DNA of 8,014 nucleotides. It comes from Treponema sp. (lineage in GTDB: Bacteria; Spirochaetota; Spirochaetia; Treponematales; Breznakiellaceae). The position numbers and the translations under genes were made by a program. The stretch lies in NCBI GenBank assembly GCA_031269405.1, contig JAISZE010000115.1, positions 1 to 8,014 of the forward strand, given 5' to 3'. Positions 1 to 4,274 of the stretch are shown here, piece by piece. The notes below the pieces were generated by a model. That model was not told the origin of the DNA. It saw only the letters and a list, made by a program, of their open reading frames with translations, and did no database searches. Within the stretch, counting starts at the first letter, position 1. Each line of letters starts with the position of its first letter.

Positions 1-769
1 CTCTGGCGGAACCGGCTCTTCTTTGTGGACGGTTAAAACTATCAAAGGGGAACTGCGCCGTACAGGGACCCTTTCGGCCCGGATCCAGGGAAAGCCCGCC
101 AAGCTGGCGGCTGCGCTTAACACATTCAACGAGCTTTTCTGGACCCTTTCCCCTGTAGATACCCGGGGCCTTAAGCGGACGGCGGATCAGGGCGCAAGGC
201 TTCTCGGGTCCCTTACAGGGGAATCTGGGTCGGTTCTGGTGATGGAACCCGGCATACCCAGGTGCGGCGAATTTATTTCCGTTCTCAGGGCGGCTCTGAT
301 GGAACAGGGTCTTTTTCCGCTTTCGCCCTGCCTCCACCGCGAAGCCTGCCCTTTCCCTGGGGGCTTTTCTCCGAAAAAAGGCAAGGCCCGGTGGTGCCAC
401 TTTGCCTTTGATACCGAAGACGCCCCCGCTGAACTGCTGCGGCTCTCCGGGGTAGCGGGGATCCCCAAAGAACGGGCGGTTTTAAGCTTTATCTTCGCAG
501 TCAAAGAACTCCCAGGGGCGCCAAAAGCCGCTTTCGGCGTGGCGGGGGACGATACAACCACGGCCCTGGTACTATCCGACAGTTTCGCCGTAGGAAAGGA
601 AGGACGCTACGGCCGCTATTGCTGTTCCCCAAAGGGCCTGGTCCTGGCAGCCGGAAGCGGTAAAACAATCGGCCAGGCCCTGCCGGGAAGCGCCCTCCGC
701 CTTACCCTGGGCCGGGACCGGGACCCCAAAAGCGGGGCCCTTGTAAGTGAAGTTCCGGCGAGATCTTGA
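1..769 (+). CDS. Rsm22-family (METTL17-like) small-subunit rRNA methyltransferase, 3' part
   Basis: The gene is cut by the left edge. The frame is open from base 2 and reads SGGTGSSLWTVKTI, a Gly-rich SAM-binding loop, so the TTG at 23 is not the real start. In the family an Asp/Gly-rich motif I comes just before this point. Further on are the EPG segment (M-E-P-G from base 242), a C-x5-C pair (codons at 329 and 347) in a P-C-x-H-x3-C-P context, W-C-H-F (Cys at 395) and a Cys pair (620, 623). This order matches Rsm22/METTL17 proteins, which bind the small ribosomal subunit; the mitochondrial member carries an Fe-S cluster on four cysteines. Binding of Fe-S here is inferred from the cysteine pattern, and whether this bacterial protein methylates rRNA or acts as an assembly factor is unknown. 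The C-terminus after the last Cys pair is short and basic. The next gene starts 42 bases downstream on the same strand. Confidence 0.78.
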   Translation, partial: SGGTGSSLWTVKTIKGELRRTGTLSARIQGKPAKLAAALNTFNELFWTLSPVDTRGLKRTADQGARLLGSLTGESGSVLVMEPGIPRCGEFISVLRAALMEQGLFPLSPCLHREACPFPGGFSPKKGKARWCHFAFDTEDAPAELLRLSGVAGIPKERAVLSFIFAVKELPGAPKAAFGVAGDDTTTALVLSDSFAVGKEGRYGRYCCSPKGLVLAAGSGKTIGQALPGSALRLTLGRDRDPKSGALVSEVPARS

Positions 770-801
770 AAAACCGGATAATCGATTTTATCATGTACTA
801 C

Positions 802-806
802 AGGAG
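802..806 (+). promoter_or_regulatory. Ribosome binding site AGGAG for the VanY-like lipoprotein
   Basis: AGGAG lies 5 bases before the ATG at 812. It fixes this start over an overlapping ATG at 747 in another frame, whose reading frame is not credible as a protein. Confidence 0.75.
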
Positions 807-811
807 CCCCT

Positions 812-1669
812 ATGCGGAACATTCTGTTTTTTCTGTCCCTTCCAGGGTGTATTTTTTTCCTTTCCTGTTCCAAACCTGCTCCTGCTGTTGAAGGACTCAG
901 GCCCATGGCGCAGCAAAGCGTTTCCGCGGAGCCCCAGGGGGAACGGGAAGCTTTTATCGACGATTACTGGCGCTGGTCTTTCGGCGATGCGGGGCTTCCT
1001 GACGAACTGGCCCGAAAGGTGGCCGAATCTGCGGCCCAGGGGCCGGACTTTGTGATGCAGCTCCTGGAGATCCTTGAAGGGGATCCTTATCTTTACATCC
1101 TGGTGGACAAACAGCACGCCTTGCCTGAAGGCTATGAACCTAATGACCTGGTTGAACTTACAGGCGGCTCCTATCAGGTAAGCAGAGAGGGGCTTATGCT
1201 CCGCAGGGCCGCTGCGGCGTCTCTGGAAGAGATGGCCCTGGCTGCCCGGAAAGAGGGCATTACTCTGGCTGCGGGATCAGCCTACCGGTCCGCGGCGTAC
1301 CAGGCCGGGGTTTACGCCAGAGAAGTAAGCAATTACGGTCAGGAGACGGCGGACAGGGAATCCGCACGGCCCGGCTATAGCCAGCACCAGACCGGGCTGG
1401 CTGTGGACTTTGCCCCTATTGACGACGCCTTCGCCAATACCGCCGCCGGCATCTGGCTCCTTAAAAACGCCGGTTCTTTCGGCTGGTCCCTTTCCTTCCC
1501 TGACGGTCACGAGGCGGTAACCGGCTACCGCTGGGAAAGCTGGCATTACCGCTATGTAGGAAGCGACCTGGTCCGCTTCATTGATACCTACTTTGACGGC
1601 ATCCAGCAGTACGCCCTTCAGTTCATCAACGCATGGATTGAAAGCTCAGAATGGAATCATTCCTTATGA
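812..1669 (+). CDS. VanY-type (peptidase M15B) D-alanyl-D-alanine carboxypeptidase, lipoprotein
   Basis: A 285-residue exported zinc peptidase expected to trim D-alanine from peptidoglycan stem peptides in the periplasm. Residues 1-19 form a lipoprotein signal: a short hydrophobic stretch ending F-L-S-C19, a permissive lipobox of the spirochaete type, followed by S-K. Residues 20-110 are a spacer or family-specific N-terminal region. The catalytic domain holds S-A-Y-R-S (156-160), the zinc motif SxHxxGxAxD as S190, H192, G195, A197, D199, and E-S-W-H with E242 and H245. H192, D199 and H245 are the expected zinc ligands and E242 the general base, so all key residues are present. An L,D-carboxypeptidase (LdcB/DacB-like) specificity cannot be excluded. 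It is preceded by a good ribosome binding site and followed by an AT-rich gap that may carry a promoter for the next gene. Confidence 0.88.
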   Translation: MRNILFFLSLPGCIFFLSCSKPAPAVEGLRPMAQQSVSAEPQGEREAFIDDYWRWSFGDAGLPDELARKVAESAAQGPDFVMQLLEILEGDPYLYILVDKQHALPEGYEPNDLVELTGGSYQVSREGLMLRRAAAASLEEMALAARKEGITLAAGSAYRSAAYQAGVYAREVSNYGQETADRESARPGYSQHQTGLAVDFAPIDDAFANTAAGIWLLKNAGSFGWSLSFPDGHEAVTGYRWESWHYRYVGSDLVRFIDTYFDGIQQYALQFINAWIESSEWNHSL

Positions 1670-1674
1670 TACCT

Positions 1675-1680
1675 TATAAT
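1675..1680 (+). promoter_or_regulatory. Possible -10 element (TATAAT) upstream of the glycosidase-like gene
   Basis: The 54-base gap 1670-1723 is markedly more AT-rich than its surroundings and contains an exact TATAAT, with TATAAA 11 bases later at 1686. No convincing -35 hexamer sits 16-18 bases upstream (TTGAAA at 1638 is too far), so this is only a candidate. Read-through from the upstream gene is also possible because there is no terminator hairpin in the gap. Confidence 0.3.
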
Positions 1681-1710
1681 ATAAGTATAAAACGGTGTAA
1701 AATAAGGGAT

Positions 1711-1718
1711 AGGGAGGG
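1711..1718 (+). promoter_or_regulatory. Strong ribosome binding site AGGGAGGG
   Basis: This purine run contains GGAGG (1713-1717) with 6 bases to the ATG at 1724. It is the strongest Shine-Dalgarno match in the left half of the window and supports that start. Confidence 0.75.
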
Positions 1719-1723
1719 CTAAC

Positions 1724-3571
1724 ATGAAAGAAGAAAATGGCGTATTTTCCATTATAACCGAAGGCGATCTTCTGAAAGCCCTGGTTTTCCCCGATGACCC
1801 TTATGCCATGAACTGGGTAGAAGGGGCCGTTTCCTGGGGGAGAGTAAAACTCTGCGAAGGTTTGAGTGCCGCAGTGGGCAGGAACTTCACCCCCCAGGGC
1901 GCTCTCAGGGAAACCTACACGTTTACCAACACTTCGGAGTACCCTGTTTTTTGCAGCCTCAGGGACATCGGTGTTTACGTCCCTTTTAACGACAGCTATC
2001 ACGAAGCGGCGCTGTGCATGAAAAACCGCTGCCACGCCCATATCTGGTGCGGCGGCACTTCAAGCTATGTAATGTGCCTGCGTATGGGCGGCGAAGAACC
2101 GCATCTCGGGCTGATCCTGACCCGCGGGAGCCTTGGGGCCTACAGCGTAGAACGGGACCTCTCACTTGCGAGCAATGACCGAGGGGATTTTATTGTTCAC
2201 CCTTCACCGGTCAGGCTGGAAAGCGGCGAGAGTTATACCCTGGGCTGGGAACTCTTCAGACATAAGGGGAAGGATGATTTTTTCCGTATACTGCGAACCT
2301 ATCCTTCGTATATTGAGATCGAAGCGGACCATTTTGTGGTTTTTCAGGATGAAAAGAACAGTATCGCCGTCAAGCAGCGGGAAAACCAGCCGGCCCTGAG
2401 CCTGTGTCCCGCAAAAGCCGAAGGCCCGGATCCGGGAGAAAAGAAGTACCTAATCCGGGGGGATGATGCCGACGCCTGGTGTCGTACGGTTACGCTCCCT
2501 CCTCTCCGGGAATTAGCCTCCCGGCGCTGTGCATATATCGTAAAAAACCAGCAGTACCACCGGCTGGGAAGCCCTCTGGACGGGGCGTACCTCATTTATG
2601 ATACAGAAGAAAACCATGTGTGCTACCGGCATGTTAACGACGATAACGGCGGCAGGGAGCGCATCGCCATGGGCCTTTTGATCGCCAGATACCTCAAGTC
2701 ACGGCCTGACGGCGACCTTGAAACCAGCCTTAAACAGTACATCGCCTATGTGCTGCGGGAGCTTTTTGACTCCGAAACCGGAACGGTGTATAACGATATT
2801 AAACGGAGCGTTGATTGTGTCAGGCTTTATAACTACCCCTGGTTCGCCCGGTTTTTTCTTGAACTCTACAATCTCTGGAAAGAAAACGCCTATCTGCGGT
2901 ACATGTGGAAAGCCCTGACGAGCTTCTATGAAAAAGGCGGCGCCGAATTTTACGCCATAGGTCTGCCTATCGCCGAAGGGCTTTCTAGGCTTGAAGAAGC
3001 GGGGCTTGCGGAAGAGGCCAAAATCCTCAGGGCCTTTTTCCTGAAACATGCGGACAGGATTCTGGAGAACGGCGTTAATTACCCGGCTCATGAAGTAAAG
3101 TATGAACAGAGCATAGCCGCCCCTGCAGCCAGCATCCTGCTCCAGGCCTACCGTTTTTCCAAAGATGAAAAGTACCTCGCTGGGGCCCAAAAACAGCTTT
3201 CCATTGTGTCCCTTTTTAACGGGTTTCAGCCTGACGCCTACCTTTACGAAACGTCCATACGCCATTGGGATGGTTTCTGGTTCGGAAAGCGCCGGCTTTA
3301 CGGGGATACGTTCCCCCACTACTGGAGCGCCCTTACCGGTATGGCCTTTGCCGAGTATTACCGCATAAGCGGCGACAAAGATGCGCTGAAACAGGCGGAA
3401 CATTCTATACGCGGGGTTTTAAGCCTCTTTTTCGCCGATGGTTCAGCCTCGTGCGCCCATGTATACCCCCTTACGGTTAACGGACAGCAGGGAAGCTACT
3501 TCGATCCCTGGGCTAACGACCAGGACTGGGGGCTTTACCTGGCCCTGAAGTTCTTCGACAGTGATTTTTAG
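1724..3571 (+). CDS. Six-hairpin glycosidase-like protein, apparently cytoplasmic
   Basis: A 615-residue protein with no signal peptide or membrane segment. The first ~220 residues look like a beta-rich sandwich domain with short strands and turns (for example R-E-T-Y-T-F-T-N-T-S near 63). From about residue 260 to the end it is helix-rich with aromatic clusters, as in (alpha/alpha)6 toroid glycoside hydrolases and lyases. Possible active-site segments are N305-D306-D307-N308-G-G-R-E-R, Y460-E461-Q462, G-D-T-F-P-H532-Y-W-S and, near the C-terminus, D594-P-W-A-N598-D599-Q-D601-W-G. These acidic and aromatic patches resemble glycan-binding sites, but I cannot assign the catalytic pair, substrate or CAZy family. 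With no export signal it would act on imported oligosaccharides. It has a strong ribosome binding site and its own terminator. A non-catalytic role is possible. Confidence 0.6.
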   Translation: MKEENGVFSIITEGDLLKALVFPDDPYAMNWVEGAVSWGRVKLCEGLSAAVGRNFTPQGALRETYTFTNTSEYPVFCSLRDIGVYVPFNDSYHEAALCMKNRCHAHIWCGGTSSYVMCLRMGGEEPHLGLILTRGSLGAYSVERDLSLASNDRGDFIVHPSPVRLESGESYTLGWELFRHKGKDDFFRILRTYPSYIEIEADHFVVFQDEKNSIAVKQRENQPALSLCPAKAEGPDPGEKKYLIRGDDADAWCRTVTLPPLRELASRRCAYIVKNQQYHRLGSPLDGAYLIYDTEENHVCYRHVNDDNGGRERIAMGLLIARYLKSRPDGDLETSLKQYIAYVLRELFDSETGTVYNDIKRSVDCVRLYNYPWFARFFLELYNLWKENAYLRYMWKALTSFYEKGGAEFYAIGLPIAEGLSRLEEAGLAEEAKILRAFFLKHADRILENGVNYPAHEVKYEQSIAAPAASILLQAYRFSKDEKYLAGAQKQLSIVSLFNGFQPDAYLYETSIRHWDGFWFGKRRLYGDTFPHYWSALTGMAFAEYYRISGDKDALKQAEHSIRGVLSLFFADGSASCAHVYPLTVNGQQGSYFDPWANDQDWGLYLALKFFDSDF

Positions 3572-3579
3572 GCTAAACT

Positions 3580-3610
3580 TGACCCGTGCAGAACGGGTTA
3601 TTTTTCTTTT
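3580..3610 (+). terminator. Rho-independent terminator after the glycosidase-like gene
   Basis: An 8-bp stem (3580-3587 with 3593-3600, core ACCCGT/ACGGGT, one G-T pair) closes a 5-base loop GCAGA. It is followed directly by TTTTTCTTTT at 3601-3610. It starts 9 bases after the TAG at 3569-3571. The right arm contains the complement of the stop codon of the convergent minus-strand gene, so the T-tract lies inside that gene. On the minus strand the hairpin is followed only by AGTTTAGCC, a poor T-run, so termination in that direction would be weak. Confidence 0.85.
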
Positions 3611-4038
3611 ATATACCGCAAAAAGTCATACGCAGCCATGCAGATAAGTACCGTAAGTGCGGCGCAGAACGAAAAAATGCGGATATAGCGGTGAGGCGTA
3701 TGTTCCGGGGGAACAGCGGTAACAATCCGGCCAGGGGAGACCGGCTCTTTGGGCCTGTTCCCTACGCCGACTATACGGATAAACTGTTCATGCTCAGAGG
3801 CAAAACCCTGTTCACGGGCATAGACGGTAAGGGTATCCCTGTCGTACAGGAGAGCGTCCCTGGTGTTTTCCAGGTTCCTGTTGATGGCCTTGAGGGCCTC
3901 GATATTGGCTTTTTCTTTTTCCCACTCGGTTTCAAGCTGCGTGTAAGCTGATAACCCTGCGGCCCCTGAGTGGATTGAAACGGCAGAATAGATGAAAACC
4001 CCTGTCCAAAGTGCTATGAGGTATTTGACTGCTCTCAT
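3598..4038 (-). CDS. FtsB/DivIC-like septum formation initiator protein with an extra C-terminal membrane segment
   Basis: A 146-residue protein. Residues 5-22 form a membrane segment (Y-L-I-A-L-W-T-G-V-F-I-Y). Residues 32-70 form a charged coiled coil with leucines or isoleucines in heptad-like spacing, including the N-x2-L-E-N-T-R-D-A-L stretch (53-63). Residues 73-91 read Y-A-R-E-Q-G-F-A-S-E-H-E-Q-F-I-R-I-V-G, corresponding to the FtsB family consensus ARExLGxxxxGExxxRI after the coiled coil. FtsB/DivIC proteins pair with FtsL and recruit the septal synthase in the division complex. Unlike the usual single-pass protein of about 100 residues, this one continues with a Pro-rich linker (95-115) and a second hydrophobic segment at 121-140, then ends in basic residues. 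Both ends would then be cytoplasmic, with the coiled coil in the periplasm. The ATG is preceded immediately by GAAAGG with no spacing, so the start is slightly uncertain; an in-frame TAA 12 bases upstream prevents any long extension. Confidence 0.72.
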   Translation of the reverse strand: MRAVKYLIALWTGVFIYSAVSIHSGAAGLSAYTQLETEWEKEKANIEALKAINRNLENTRDALLYDRDTLTVYAREQGFASEHEQFIRIVGVGNRPKEPVSPGRIVTAVPPEHTPHRYIRIFSFCAALTVLICMAAYDFLRYIKEK

Positions 4039-4047
4039 CCTTTCAAT

Positions 4048-4068
4048 TTACGGTTGTTTCCTCCTCAT
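4048..4068 (-). other. Possible six-codon leader ORF (MRRKQP) before the FtsB-like gene
   Basis: Reading on the minus strand, GCAGGAG (4086-4080) is followed 11 bases later by ATG at 4068. The ORF ends at TAA 4050-4048, 9 bases before the annotated ATG at 4038 and in the same frame. The ORF itself contains GAGGAGG (4066-4060), a near-perfect Shine-Dalgarno sequence, but it lies 21 bases from the ATG at 4038, too far for normal use. It could be a leader peptide coupled to the downstream gene, or chance. Confidence 0.25.
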
Positions 4069-4187
4069 TCTTGAGAAAACTCCTGCAAATGGCTGATTTG
4101 TCCGGCATTGACAACAGGAAAACCCCTGAGATAAGATCTATAATAAGGATATTATGTAGCTCTTTTTCTCAAAACAATTGAAAAGAA

Positions 4188-4217
4188 TTGTAATAGCAGC
4201 CGATAGTATACTATAAG
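4188..4217 (+). promoter_or_regulatory. Candidate sigma-70-type promoter for the three-gene operon
   Basis: TTGTAA (4188-4193, four of six matches to TTGACA) and TATAAG (4212-4217, five of six to TATAAT) are separated by 18 bases. TATACT (4207-4212) overlaps as an alternative -10 but has no suitable -35. The -10 region overlaps the palindrome at 4203-4214. Transcription would start about 50 bases before the ATG at 4275. Confidence 0.35.
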
Positions 4218-4244
4218 TGTAATCACAAAAGAGCTTAGTATCGG
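4200..4244. repeat. Palindrome and larger inverted repeat in the operon promoter region
   Basis: ATAGTATACTAT at 4203-4214 is a perfect 12-bp palindrome. In addition CCGATAGTA (4200-4208) pairs with TAGTATCGG (4236-4244) with a single G-G mismatch, giving a nine-position stem around 27 bases. The palindrome covers the candidate -10, as an operator would. The larger repeat could form a hairpin in the DNA or transcript leader. There is no T-tract after it, so it is not a terminator. Confidence 0.5.
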
Positions 4245-4263
4245 TAATTTGTTTTATTTTAGC

Positions 4264-4271
4264 AGGAGAGG
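4264..4271 (+). promoter_or_regulatory. Ribosome binding site AGGAGAGG
   Basis: The GGAG core (4265-4268) is 6 bases from the ATG at 4275, giving strong support for this start and for high translation of the first operon gene. Confidence 0.75.
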
Positions 4272-4274
4272 TTC

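Larger units (their letters stand above)
4039..4274. promoter_or_regulatory. Divergent AT-rich intergenic promoter region
   Basis: A 236-base gap between divergent genes, much richer in A/T than the flanking coding DNA, so it should hold promoters for both. Candidate elements on the + strand include TTGACA at 4108-4113, an exact TATAAT at 4139-4144 (25-base gap, too long to pair with it), and TTGTAA 4188-4193 with TATAAG 4212-4217. An inverted repeat CAATT/AATTG sits at 4175-4190. No tRNA, riboswitch or coding sequence is evident apart from the small leader ORF on the minus strand. Confidence 0.55.

Noticed and set aside
775..800. Imperfect palindrome GATAA...TTATC in the 42-base gap before the lipoprotein gene
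   Set aside because: The arms are only about five bases, AT-rich and without a T-tract or adjacent promoter elements, so chance is the simplest explanation.
747..1055. Plus-strand open frame overlapping the start of the lipoprotein gene
   Set aside because: It overlaps two supported genes in another frame, and its product has no domain. The lipoprotein start at 812 has a better ribosome binding site and a signal peptide.
2699..3403. Minus-strand open frame (234 codons) inside the glycosidase-like gene
   Set aside because: It lies wholly within a well-supported + strand gene, and its translation shows no recognisable domain or start signal.
3586..3951. Plus-strand open frame (121 codons) opposite the FtsB-like gene
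   Set aside because: It begins within the terminator region and lacks a ribosome binding site. The minus-strand product has a membrane helix, coiled coil and family motif, so that strand is the coding one.
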